NCBI RefSeq assembly: GCF_052324685.1
Contig: NW_027506900.1
Span: forward strand, 89,501 to 153,500
Reading direction: 5' to 3'
Origin: Brachyhypopomus gauderio
Taxonomy: Eukaryota; Chordata; Actinopteri; Gymnotiformes; Hypopomidae
DNA length: 64,000 nucleotides
Both the position numbers and the translations under genes were made by a program. Numbering within the stretch: position 1 is the stretch's first letter; each line of letters opens with the position of its first letter. The notes beneath the pieces were generated by a model. The model was not told the DNA's origin and made no database searches. It saw only the letters and a list, made by a program, of their open reading frames with translations. This document shows positions 23,459-49,755 of the stretch, piece after piece.

Positions 23459-24456
23459 TAGCGGTGTATTCAACTATTCAACAATTTTCATAGTTGAATC
23501 TGATTCGTTACATTTTCCCTTTAGTCGAATCGTGGGTTTTTTTATCTAAAGCACTTTAAACGGGATCCCGTTCTCATTCAGGACTTTTTTCCACTTCAAA
23601 GTAAAAACCTAAAACACTCAGATAAATGAATGAACATGGTAGGTTGGCTTTATTCAGCTTTTATTTAAGTTATTCATTTTTAGTTATTTATTTGTTAATG
23701 AAACGTTAGAGAACATTAACAAAAAAAAAGTCACCGTCAGTGCACATATCGAACTGTCAGACAGGCACTGTGCAAAATGTCATAAATATTTTAAATAAAA
23801 TATGCCTGCCTGAAAATATTTTTAAAATTGCCACAAGACAGCAAAACTTGAAGTAAAAGTTCAAGCAAAAAAAAAGGTTAAAAAGCAAACAAAAAATGTT
23901 TATAGGCCTACTTACCGAAGACGCACCGCGATGAGATGACACGACTGAAATGACATGACATGACTGAAACGGCTGAACTGCTTTTTTTGTGCTTTTTTAA
24001 ATGGTATGCCATGTTGGTTGTTGTCATGTGAAATGAAAGATGTTGATGACATAACTTGCACTTTACTTTGTTTGATTCATCTTTATCTTTTTCAAAATAC
24101 TCCCACACTTTTGAAGTTTTTTTTTGTAGCCATTATAATCTCGGCAGATGCTGACTACTGTAACGTGTTCAGCTCTGCTCATTTGAATTTTGAAACTGCA
24201 GTGTGATTTATTAATGTGTAGTAAGGAAGATGCCTATTTTTAATGCGCACACATCAATTTAAAAATATTTATTAACAGAAATTAGTTTGATTTTATTTGA
24301 CAAAAGGCTATATATAACGAAAACCAAAAACATTTCATGTAAGAACTAATGCTTAGCAGCATCCTTGGGCACCCCCATGCAGTTAGAATGGTACATTCGA
24401 CTATGACGTTCATAGTCGACTATAGTCGAATCAGCGACTATTGCAGGTCACCCCTA
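23459..24456 (-). mobile_element. hAT (BED-finger type) remnant, 1.0 kb
   Basis: Ends TAGCGGTG and CACCCCTA, with 8-bp target duplication GTAGACTG at 23451-23458 and 24457-24464. A minus-strand frame ending near 23908 carries a BED zinc finger: CKLCHQHLSFH followed by AYHLKKHHK-like AYHLKKHKK. The subterminal regions are repeats of the GACTATAGTCGAATC type. Only the DNA-binding N-terminus of the transposase remains. Confidence 0.88.
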
Positions 24457-25458
24457 GTAGACTGTATTATGACATTCAGAGGATTGCACACCCTACACTC
24501 GATCCCATCAGGGCAGCTTGGAGCAAGGACTTTGGTTATGAGCTCTCAGAGGAATTCTGGAAATTGGCAGTTAGGAGGATACATTCAATGTATATATGCA
24601 TAAGACAAGGACTGCTCCAATTTAAAACATTTCATAGGCTCCACCTCTCCAGGAGCAAGCTTGCAAAAATATACCCAGAGGTTAACCCAGACTGCCCTCG
24701 ATGTCATTGGTCCCCTGCTAACTTATTTCATATGTTTACGGAATGCCCAAAGTTGATGGAATTTTGGTCTTCTATCTTTGAGACATTTTCACATATTTGC
24801 AATAAAGAAGTTACTCCTTGCTATCTTTGGTGTGGCCCCAGATAAGGTGGCAAGATCATCTGCCCAAGCGGTAGTGCTGGGCAGTATGACCAAAATTTTA
24901 TATCACTGTATTTTTCAAAATTATATCGGTTTCACTGTATTTGACAGTTTTTTCCCATGATCTGTTAACTGAGATGACCGCCCTCGGTGGAGAGTCTGCC
25001 ACGAACAGCTTAGAACACCCTCCCTGGGAAGACAGGGGAAAACACGTTAGACAAACATACAGGCACGTTAACAAAAACACAAACAGGAATATTAATGAAC
25101 AGAGGCACAAAAGGGAAAAGGGGATTTGGAATGAACACCGGGAGAGAGACAAACACTGGAACAGAAACACACACAAACGGAGCCAGGCTCCACGCCTGTA
25201 GAAGGGCTGTCAGGAAGGGCAATCCTCCCGGAGCCGCAAGCGCTGTCATAGGCGGTCCCTTCCCCGCCCTTGCTGTGAACCCTCCTTGGGGTGCAGCACG
25301 CTTGGCGCACGCGCTGGGTGCAGCGTGATCGGCGGACACTCTCGCCGCCCTCTCACTGAGCGTGCGACCAGTCTCTCTGGCAGCCCCCGTGGGGTGCGCC
25401 GCAGAGTGGTTCTGTGGATGTGCACTCTCCTCTCTCCTTGGCTCCCCTTAGGAAACTC

Positions 25459-26514
25459 TAGGGCTGTCGCGGTGTAAGAATTTCCACTGCGGTAAATTAA
25501 CAGGGCTCCACACCGCGATATGCGGTATTATCGCCATTTTTGTTGTTTTCACAAACATATCCTGATTTAAGTGCTATTATAAACACGTTTTTATTGCAGT
25601 TGTTATTAAGAATATTATATTTTTATAACAAAGCCGACACAGTTGTAGGACAAATTAAACAGTCCTTATTGTTAAATGCAGAGCACGTAAGGCTAATGAC
25701 GCGCAATAAGAACGCTCCTTTACTCTTTCATGGAAACAAAGTCCAGCTTATAGCCTACGATTGATCTGCGCTGTGCAAAGAAGGCAAAAAAACTTGAGCA
25801 CATGAGATCAGAATTCGTTTAAAAAAAAGAAGGAAAACGAAACCCTTCCTTTAGTAATAAAGTCTAGGTTTAGTCCGGCGTTATCATGTCCTTGTTACGT
25901 GCTAGGAAACCAACATGTTCACCTTATGTGGTTTCAGAGAGGATCTAAGTGGGGTAACAATGTTTCCGGCAGCACTAAAAACTCTCTCTGGTGGTGTGGT
26001 CGTTGCACAAATACACATGTACTTGCGGGACACTTTAGAAAGCAGAGGAAATCTAACCTGGTTGTCGCGCCACCAGGCGATGGGATCTGCGTTAGGGCTC
26101 GTGCAGGTAGCTCGAGCTCGGCATGTGCGCGAGCTCTCTTAGTTTCCCCGTTTCACAACAACCTTTCGCGCACAGATTTTGCCTATTGCCTCGTCTAAAT
26201 TGTCCGGCTCTCTCTTTTCATTCGGTTGAAAGCCGAAATGCTCCCAAACTGGCGAAGTCACATTTGGTTTTGCGACCAGAGTAGCCGCAATTGTTTCCAT
26301 AAAAAGGCCACTCAGAAGCAACGGATACGAAAGTTTTTAAATAGTAATTAACATCCACCACACACGCAGCGAAGTGGCTTACGTGTAAAACAAGAAGAAC
26401 CTTGTGGAAAAAAAGAAAACACGAACATCGCGGTGTGACGGTTGCTTGGAATTCCCTGCGGTTGGCAGGTGAATATCGCGGTATTACAATATTGCGGTTA
26501 TTGCGACAGCCCTA
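25459..26514 (-). mobile_element. hAT (BED-finger type) remnant, 1.06 kb
   Basis: Ends TAGGGCTGTCGCGG and TTGCGACAGCCCTA are inverted, and the perfect 8-bp target duplication GGAAACTC lies at 25451-25458 and 26515-26522. The minus strand near 26150-26310 encodes TSPVWEHFGFQPNE followed by ICKIC-like ICARKVVVKRGN, a BED-type zinc finger with one cysteine position changed. The rest of the transposase is missing. Confidence 0.9.
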
Positions 26515-26538
26515 GGAAACTCCACCTCCTCCTGGCGA

Positions 26539-27333
26539 TCACCCTACGGACCTGGCAGTGGGAGCGTTGTCCTCGACCTCCATCTCCTCCTCACTGCCCA
26601 GGCTCCAGCTCATGGGCTCCTCCGGGTTCTCACCCCTGGAGTAGTCCATGGCGCTTCCCTCGGAGTGCTCGGGGGAAACGACCTCTTCTGGCTTCCTCCT
26701 CCCTCTCACGGTCTTGGCAGAGCACTCCGAGTAGAGCGAGCTCCCCTCATCCTCTTCCTCCGTAAAAAGCTCGCTGTCCGTGTACTCAGTAAAACCCGAG
26801 CACACGGAAGGTGGACGGTCTTCTTCCTCCTCGCCCTCACCGTAGTACTCGGTGGGGGTGGAGCCTACGGAGGGGGGATAGTCTTCCTCTTCTTCCCATT
26901 CACCCTCATCGTAATCTACGGTGGGGGCGGAACACACAGAAGGAGCCTGGTCTTCATCCTCCTCGCCCTCTTCTTCCTCCTCACCCTCACCGTAATCTAT
27001 GGTGGGGGCGAAGCACACAGAGGGGGAATAGTCCTCGCCCTCCTCTTTCTCCTCGCCGTCTGATTCCTCCCCCTTGAACTCGCTCTCGCTTCTCCATGGA
27101 GCAGAGTTCGAGGGAGCCTACCCTCAGGGGCAAGAGGTCTCGGGAAGGAGAGGGGTGTCCGCCATCTCGGCGTTGGAGGCTTCCCGAGCCTGACGCAGCA
27201 TGTGCCTGCAGAACGGGTCCTGCTGCATGGTCTCGAGGGGTACGGTGGCGTTGCGGTGCTGGGCAGGGGAAGAGGCATGGTGGTGCCTGCTGGGCCTCTT
27301 CCCCTTCTTGGCCCGGGTGGCGTAGCCTGGCAT
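26539..27333 (-). pseudogene. Acidic repeat protein, module 1
   Basis: Starts MPGYATRAKKGKRPS (start codon 27331-27333), a basic N-terminal stretch with RHHHASSPAQHR, and shifts frame around 27100. It then continues as a strongly acidic region (26539 to about 27095) with four units of about 22 residues, each PPSVCSAPTVDYGEG plus a Glu run, ending TARSVG. I do not recognise the protein. The frameshift may be a disabling mutation or a programmed shift. Its module-2 relative supports the reading as a once-real coding region. Confidence 0.5.
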
Positions 27334-27489
27334 TCTTTGGTTGGCTCGTTGTTCTGTGACGGTGAGTGCGGCTGGAAGGACAAGGCACGAATCCACTCCG
27401 GCTTTGCACAGACCCCCGTTTATTTATTACACACAGCGCGGATGCGCACGTTTAACTATGACACATAGACACAAACATGTAGACTCAAA

Positions 27490-27967
27490 CAACGACTTCC
27501 TCATCGCCCTCACCGTAATAGACCGTGGGGGCAGAGTATATGGATGGAGGAGGGCTCTCCTCTTCTTCCTCGCCTTCACCGCAATCCACGGTGGGATCGG
27601 AGCACACAGAGGGAGCTTGATCCTCACCCTCCTCTTCTTCCTCGCCTCCAGAGTCCTACCCCACGAACTCGCACTCCGGGGTCTTCTCGGTTGCACAGAG
27701 CTCGAAGGCTCCTACCCTCAGCGGTGAGAGGGCTCTGGAGGGAGAGGGGTGACGTTCCCTCCACATCCGCACAGCGGTCTCGCGGAAATAGGCCGCCATC
27801 TCCTCCGTCTTGGCTTCCCGATCCCGAAGCAGCATGATGTTGCACAATGGGTGCTGCTGCATCGCTTCGAGGGTGACTGGGGCTCCGCGGTGCTGTGCAG
27901 GGGAAGAGGCGTGGTGGTGCCTGCTGGGCCTTTTCCCCTTCTTGGGTCGGGTGGTGTAACCTGGCAT
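27490..27967 (-). pseudogene. Acidic repeat protein, module 2
   Basis: Starts MPGYTTRPKKGKRPS (start codon 27965-27967) and is homologous to module 1 through RHHHASSPAQHR and LEAMQQHPLC. The frame ends near 27656. In the next frame acidic units QAPSVCSDPTVDCGEG and PPSIYSAPTVYYGEG follow to about 27490. It has two acidic units against four in module 1, so the unit number is variable. Function unknown. Confidence 0.45.
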
Positions 27968-28394
27968 CTTTCTTGTTCGGCTGGTCTTTCTGTGACGCGC
28001 GACGCAGGGCAAAGGACGAGGCACAGATTCCTTCCGTTCACTCATGGTCACTTTTATTTACACTCACAATTATAGCGCAGTCAGCGCACATAGAACATAT
28101 GAAACACAAACGTGCAGACTTCAGACAAAGACCAGCACAGGACACTGCACGAACGCACATTAAATAGACGAACCACATAAGCCCCGAGTGATTACGAGAT
28201 GAGCCACAGGTGAGACCAATATACACTGAGACACAACCGCACCCACGGAGATACACAGACGCAGACGACTTGACGTAGACAACGTAAACACATGCCCAAA
28301 ACGGAGGAGTCCGGGGCTGTAACGTGACATATTCTGTAACTGGTTAATAAATGTTTCATTTTGTGCAAGTGTATATAATGACTATTACACCATT

Positions 28395-28565
28395 TATATT
28401 TTAGTCAACTAAATTATTTTGATAATTAAAAAAAAAGTCGACTAAAACTAGACTAAGACTAAAAACAAATCCAATGACTAAATTATGACTAAAACTAAAT
28501 GACATTTTAGTCAAAATACCAAGACTAAAACTAAATCAAATATTGCTGTCAAAATTAACACTGGC
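28395..28565. mobile_element. Short MITE-like repeat
   Basis: Made of GACTAAAACTA-type words and ending GTCAAAATTAACACTG, the terminal sequence of a common non-autonomous hAT-type family in vertebrates. The left end is not clear. Confidence 0.5.
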
Positions 28566-28719
28566 TACTTCTAAGCCACAAATCATGGACGGGATCCCCC
28601 GGTGGTTGAACTGGCATGACATAGCTCATAGGGTCTGGAGGAACAGTGCACGAACGTGAGGCTGCGTCGCCCCCACCGCAAAAATTTATCCTGTGGCCGT
28701 TCAACAACAATACCCCATG

Positions 28720-29660
28720 TTAATAGTCTATGACAGCCTTAGCTTTCTTCAGAAAGTTGTCACCGAGGATACACGGATCTAGCACGTCCCCGACCCAAAA
28801 CTTATGCGTCCAAAGCCCCTGCCCAAAGTCAAATGCGGCATCAGTGCGACCCAGCAATTCAAACTGTTCGCCAGTCACTGTAGTTAGTCCCCCCCACTTA
28901 CGTGTCATAACAGAAAGCCCCCCCGGGTAGCTAGCCAGCAGTTCAGGTCTAATCAGTGACACAGAGGACCCCGTGTCTATTAGAGCGGGAATAAAGGTAT
29001 CGCCAAATTTACATGCGATGTGCAAGTCGCGTTGTCCGGCGAATCTCGAAGCAAAGTTTGAGAGTAATCCATAAGGGACAGGAGTCGCCGCACCCCTCAT
29101 CGGGCGGCTCCTTTTTCATTTCCCGCCGCTTTGCACCATGTAGATTTGTGTCCCTGCTCCCTGTATTGCCAGCATGTTAGTTGGCTGATCGCTCGCCGGT
29201 CATATAAACGGGGCCGCCGCGGTAGTCCATCCCTGCCATCACTGGAGAGGATGTGCTCTGCCCTAGATGCCTCTTCCACCGCAGCATCAAGGGAGGTCGG
29301 GTTAGACAGGCGGACGTGCCTCTTCAGCTCGGCCGGTTTGATTGCGCCAACGAAGAAATCCAACGCTAACTGCAGCTGTGCCTCACGCGGGAAAAATGGG
29401 TAGGCCAGGCGGACCAGCAGTGCGATCTCCGATGCCAGAACCCAGAGCCTCTCATCCTGGCCACGGTGGCGTCCAGCCAAAAGCTGCTTTGCCGTCGACT
29501 CATCCGGCTGCTGCCCAAACCTGGTCTGGAGCGCTGTCTTGAGCGGCGCCAGTGCGTGTCTGGCTTCAGCGGGCAGCCCGACCAGAACCCTGAGCGCCGG
29601 TCCCCGGAGTGCCAAGCATAGTTGAACCGCCGTCTCGGCCTTGGACCAAGTTCGTTTCAC
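28720..29660 (-). pseudogene. LTR retrotransposon gag and protease fragment
   Basis: The minus strand reads a gag-like region (LALRGPALRVLVGLP; FGQQPDESTAKQLLAGR) and a damaged zinc knuckle (CWQYREQGHKSTWC, second Cys replaced by Tyr). After a stop at about 29098 comes an aspartic-protease domain with LIDTGSSVSLI at the active site and ILGDNFL at the second hairpin. The order gag, knuckle, protease fits Ty3/gypsy-type elements. RT and integrase are absent and no LTR pair is seen. Confidence 0.75.
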
Positions 29661-30785
29661 AACAAATAGCTATCTGACTGATCAGTTCTCTTGTATTACG
29701 TTAACAAATACGAGCTTCTTGTAATTCAAGGATGAAACATGAGAGAACGCACCAAGTATAAATGCCTCTGCCGCTTGCGCAGGTTCGCGCGAGGTGTGCG
29801 GAGTCGTGCGCTACGGTTAATCCAGCCTATACATGGGCGGTGCAGCAGATTGCTCTTGTTACCACCAGCCACGACAACGTTTGCTCGACTGCATTTGCAT
29901 TAAGTGACTGTTTGGTCCACGTCCGACCTTTAAAACCCTATGTACTTCCTGACAACAGACATGGCTCCTTTCTTTGGCAAAAGTTCCTTTGGGGTATCGT
30001 CTTTTACTTCAATGTTTGGTGGAATTTCTGGTTCAGAACGTTCCCTCGTTTTCAGCAAGCTAGATTAGCGCTCTGTTGCATGTGTGCTTAGCAGCACAGC
30101 AATGAAAAGCGTCCCTTGAGAAACAAGTAACGACCGTGCTGCGTTTCGGACACGTGAAGGCTATTTAAACCTGTGTGGCCGGTATATGAAAAATTCTTAT
30201 GATAACAAAAATAAACACCGGTTTTCGGTGCGAACCGGTATACCGCCCAGCACTACCAAGAGGATTTAATTGCATTTACATACCTACTGGCCCGTCGCCT
30301 CATTCTGTTTAACTGGAAATCAGCATGCCCTCCCACACATGGTCAGTAGGTAAGTAAAATAATGCTCATCTTAAAGCTGGAGAAACTGAAAATTTCAACT
30401 AGAGTATCTGTTCAGAGATTCTATAAAGTATGGCAACCATTTCTGAATTATTTTCATTTAGAAGTCCCCACCAAAGATACTGGAATGCATATGGGTACGG
30501 TTTGACTGGGTATGGATAAACAGTTTTTGTAAGTCTTACATACGACAAATTATTCCTTTATCTGTCATTATTATTAGGATGTCACTGTGAGGGTTGTTGG
30601 TAAGGTTAGCACGGTCTTTAATGTTTAGTTTTGTTTTGTCTGTCAAATATTTTATTTACCTATTTCTTTATTTTTGAGTATGTCTTGGTGATTGTATTGT
30701 GTTTGCAGTTAGCACAAAAACCCAATAAAAACATTTGAAATAAAAAATAAATGCATTTATTTTAAATGACCAAAAATTGCACTTC

Positions 30786-31208
30786 TGTCATGTCTAGCCC
30801 CACCCCCATCTGTCAAGTCTGTTATTGTTTATGTGGCCATGTGATATCTGTCAGTCTTGGTCCATCCTTGTGTTTTGTAACCCCGCCCCTCTTTATTGTG
30901 TTCAGGTGTTCCTTGTTTTGTTTGGTGTATTTAAACTCCTTGTTTGGTCAAGTCTGTGCTGTTCATTGTTGTTTCTACTACAGTTTTATGGTCTATGTTT
31001 GTGAGTGGTCCAAAGTGTAGCCAGTGTTGTCTTTGTTGTGTTGTGTCTGAGCCTTAGTTAAGTGTTGGAAAATGTCTTTGTTTAATTCTCTGTCTAATCT
31101 GACCCTGGACTGCCTACATGACTGTGATTTTGTTTTGCCCTTTATTAAACCTCACTCCTCTCAACATTTACATCCACGTCATCGCTCCACGACACCCCAG
31201 GCGTGTCA
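30786..31208 (+). mobile_element. Putative solo LTR, unit 2 copy
   Basis: Counterpart of 5944-6361, with the same TATTTAAA and TTTATTAAA signals and only scattered differences. It marks where homology between the duplication units resumes after the L1. Confidence 0.45.
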
Positions 31209-31336
31209 TTGTCAACTAGTTTAAAGAGCCTGCCAAGAACTTCCTGGAACTTTCTGAAAGATGCAGGAATCACGTGACCATCAAACCTTTTGAATTTGTG
31301 TTAGTGCTCTCAACTGCTCTGCTCAGTGAGACCTAC

Positions 31337-31377
31337 CTCCTCCTCCTCCTCCTCCTCCTCCTCCTCCTCCTCCTCCT
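31337..31377. repeat. (TCC)n microsatellite
   Basis: TCC run of about 13 units; the unit 1 counterpart at 6487-6513 is shorter. An interspersed fish repeat (31441-31765, related to 4876-5255) sits just beyond it. Confidence 0.95.
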
Positions 31378-31440
31378 AACTGTTCTGCTCGCCTAACTGC
31401 TCTCAACGGATTTGCTCAGTGAGACCTACCTCCTCCTCAA

Positions 31441-31765
31441 TCAATCAATCAAATTTTATTTATATAGCACTTTTTACAACAGTTGTCACAAAGCAGCTTT
31501 ACAAGTGCCGAGTCCTAGCCCCCAGTGAGCAAGCCAAAGGTGACAGTGACAAGGAAAAACTCCCTAGTCTTTTTTTTGCATGAGGAAGAAACCTTGAGAG
31601 GAACCAAGACTCAGGAGGCGAACCCATCCTCCTCTGGCCGACACCGGTCACCATGACAACAACAATTTAGACAGAAAGAAATAAAGAAAAGGAAAATATG
31701 TAATAATGTCCATCATGGTGTAGGCTTATCCGGTTAGGCAGTAGGTGGCTGGCACAGGATGGATC
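31441..31765 (+). repeat. Interspersed fish repeat, second copy
   Basis: Related to 4876-5255, starting AAATTTTATTTATATAGCAC and including GAAACCTTGAGAGGAACCAA. It is inserted within the (TCC)n region of unit 2. Confidence 0.7.
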
Positions 31766-32870
31766 CTCCTCCTCCTGCTGTTCTCGTGTAATTATGCCCT
31801 CTCCTCATTCTCTTCCCCCCACCCCTTTCCACAGTAGTTAATGTTGTTTCCTATTACTGTAAGCTACTGTTTTGTTTCTGTTTTTGTGATCATGCATTCT
31901 GGTTCTGTTTGTGTGTAGTGTTTTGAAAAAGTGTAATGCAGGTCAACTCTAGCACAATATGTTTAGGGGTTTGAACCTCTGGAACACGCAAAAGAAAACA
32001 ACCATCTGTAACAGAATCGTATGCCAGTCATCATCTCACAAGAAACACCATCTAATGTTTCATCTAAGTTCATCTAAGTATTCAGTTGAGTTTGACTCAT
32101 TCCATCACTGATTATAATTTAAATAAAGAACAATTTAATTAATAGAGCACTGACTAACTAACAGAGTATTTTTCTTGTTTTCTTACATTTGTCTGCACTT
32201 TTTTTGGTCTGGAATGTTTTTTTTACTTTCTGCAATACTGTAATATAAGTAGCAGATAAGAGAGCAAGAGATGGCACATGTCCTATCAGTATGGATAAGT
32301 GTTCCAGTAAAGCAGTGCTGTATTTATAATCTCCACAGTGTGCTAAAGAACTCATCTCAGCCCTAAACCTAGAAACCACTTGCATACTGTCATCAAAACA
32401 TTTGTACATTGCATTTAAAGGCTAAAATCAAAACCAGTGACTTTAGAAATTATGCATTCATGTCTTGAATTTGGAGAGAGAGTCCAGGACATGCTGGCTC
32501 TCTCTTTCTCCCTCTCTCTATATTTCATTCTTGATACATGTGATGGAAACATTGGACATGTGGCATTGGTCTCTCTCTTCTTCCTTGGTATATTTCCACC
32601 GATGCCCCTACCAACAGTAAAAGCTTGAAGGTAACAGCTGCTTATGTGTATAGTACATGGTGAGGGTTTGGTACCATTGCATAACAATTACCTCCACATA
32701 GACGAGTATGTAAGTGGGGGGAAAGTCCATAGTGTTTATGGCCAATAAAGCACAGATAAGGTCCCATCTGAAGGTTGGGTCTGAATCCAGCTGTCTCTTT
32801 TCAGCCCACACAAAAACTGTGGCATAAATGAGAATCAGACAGCAAAGACATCTTGATGAAACACAGAACA

Positions 32871-48418
<15,548 letters not shown>

Positions 48419-48630
48419 ACTCCAGTAAACTGCCAGTGAGCACTGAACTCAGCGCCCATCAAAGTATCAGAGATCACTGCTGTGTCTCATCTTTGAAACA
48501 GATCCTCATTATGGAGAATCGTATTATACTAGCTGTATTAAGTACTTATGACGGTGTCAACTATTTTTGGGTGGCTGATTAAAAATGGGCTTTATGTAAA
48601 ATGTAAATAGCTTTAACTGCCTAATACAAT

Positions 48631-48636
48631 AATAAA
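48631..48636 (+). terminator. Poly(A) signal of cdhr5 copy B
   Basis: AATAAA 213 nt after the stop codon at 48416-48418. Confidence 0.7.
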
Positions 48637-48639
48637 AGC

Positions 48640-49433
48640 TGTACATTAGATTATAGATTAGTTATAGATTTGAAGAGTGTAACAAAGTGTGGAGATGAAC
48701 ATATGACTTTCAGATAATATTATTTATCAGTTGCCAAACCAGCTCAGAGTAATAAATGCTCAGATGATGAGTATAATACATCTGTACTTTCATCCGGAAC
48801 AGTTGCAATGGTGGTTGCCCTAGCAACCTTCCACTGTGACTCTGTTTATATGATAAGGTTCTCTGAGAGCTATGTGGAACAGTGTACAAGCGCCTTTGGT
48901 CTCTAATCACAAAATCCATATTCAATCATCATAAACGCCTTATCTCAGAGAAGTAGAGCTTTAATCATTAACCTGAGGTCAAGTTATTGCATTATGATTC
49001 ACCTTATATGCTCTGCTGCTATTTAGTACACTCATGGGTTTTCTGTGCTGTGTCAAATCACATAAATAGTTGTTTTTAAAATGTTCACACAAATGCAATA
49101 AATAAAACAAACATTACATACTCATAAAAGTGTGATATGTCATGCCTTAGGTTCATGATGTGGCCTGGTGCCAATGCCAAAACACTGAACCAAGACGTGT
49201 TGTTCCACTACAACTTCACAGGTTCTCGTCCAGAAAAACTGGTGCAGTTTTAGCCCCGTAATTTTGCTGGTCTGGAACCAACAATTCGTGATGCAAATGG
49301 GCAAAGTCCAAGGTCCAAGCAACTCGTGAAGCTGTTTACCCACCTGACTGCCATTTACAACTAAAAGCACAAGAATGGCAGCAGTGATGAATCATCAGCA
49401 GTCTGGAAGAAGCAAACACATCACTTGTGTTTT
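48640..49433. other. Intergenic, no gene recognised
   Basis: AT-rich stretch after cdhr5 with only short frames. Around 49140-49370 the base composition rises and the sequence looks repeat-derived, but no family is identifiable. Confidence 0.5.
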
Positions 49434-49755
49434 GGCCATATCTGAAGTCTTCTGACTTCTGTTTCTGGATGATGGAGTGGCCATATCTGAAGTCTTCTGA
49501 CTTCTGTTTCTGGATGATGGAGTGGCCATATCTGAAGTCTTGACTTCTGTTTCTGGATGATGGAGTGGCCATATCTGAAGTCTTCTGACTTCTGTTTCTG
49601 GATGATGGAGTGGCCATATCTGAAGTCTTGACTTCTGTTTCTGGATGATGGAGTGGCCATATCTGAAGTCTTCTGACTTCTGTTTCTGGATGATGGAGTG
49701 GCCATATCTGAAGTCTTCTGACTTCTGTTTCTGGATGATGGAGTGGCCATATCTG
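49434..49755. repeat. 45-bp tandem repeat, about 7 units
   Basis: Unit TGGCCATATCTGAAGTCTTC followed by TGACTTCTGTTTCTGGATGA and TGGAG. Two units lack a TCT triplet (42 bp). The minus-strand frames through it are repeat artefacts. Confidence 0.95.

Larger units (their letters stand above)
24975..28325 (-). mobile_element. Unclassified LTR-like element with two acidic-protein modules
   Basis: On the minus strand, a promoter-like leader (from TGTTACAGCCCCGGACTCC near 28325, with TCTATTTAATG and AATAAAAGTGACC) precedes an open frame. A second, diverged leader with AATAAATAAACG (about 27350-27490) precedes a related frame. Both leaders end in GTCACAGAA and both frames start ATGCCAGG, so the module is tandemly duplicated. 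A hAT (25459-26514) interrupts the left part. No RT or integrase is visible. Confidence 0.45.
24872..30255. mobile_element. hAT composite, 5.4 kb, holding other elements
   Basis: Left end TAGTGCTGGGCAGTATGACC and right end GGTATACCGCCCAGCACTA are inverted with few mismatches. The target duplication is CCAAGCGG (24864-24871) against CCAAGAGG (30256-30263), 7 of 8. Only the outer roughly 100 bp (left) and 550 bp (right) look like the hAT itself. The interior holds another hAT, an LTR-like element with acidic repeat proteins, a small MITE and gypsy gag/protease debris. Confidence 0.8.
18437..30500 (+). pseudogene. L1 ORF2 (endonuclease-reverse transcriptase), broken and interrupted
   Basis: Begins MILTNWNVKGL, then endonuclease motifs AFLTETHL and VVCVYGPN, with stops. 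RT motifs follow: KMKSGKTPGPD (19760s), SYRPVSLL (19944), LSLDAHKAFDQIE (20154), TTQGCPLSPLLFNL (20331) and SLYADDLLLYY (20440s). The thumb region is read to about 21340. After the hAT insertions the C-terminal region (24465-24845) includes CPRCH and a HMFTECP zinc-knuckle-like segment. The last part lies in 30256-30500. Multiple frameshifts are present; no enzyme is encoded. Confidence 0.85.
15545..30750 (+). mobile_element. Near full-length L1-type LINE split by nested insertions
   Basis: L1 pieces in order: ORF1 (15629-16458), inter-ORF (16459-16896 and 18243-18436), ORF2 endonuclease and RT (18437-21346), a short piece 23387-23458, the ORF2 C-terminal region (24457-24871), and the 3' end (30256-30750) with AATAAAAACATTTGAAATAAA. 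The gaps are a pogo-like element and three hAT elements, each with target duplications that rejoin the L1 sequence. The 3' end abuts the resumed duplication unit 2 at 30745. The copy is full of stops and dead. Confidence 0.88.

Noticed and set aside
26442-27468. Several plus-strand frames (up to 132 codons) with Pro/Gly/Leu-rich sequence.
   Set aside because: Shadows of the minus-strand acidic-repeat modules.
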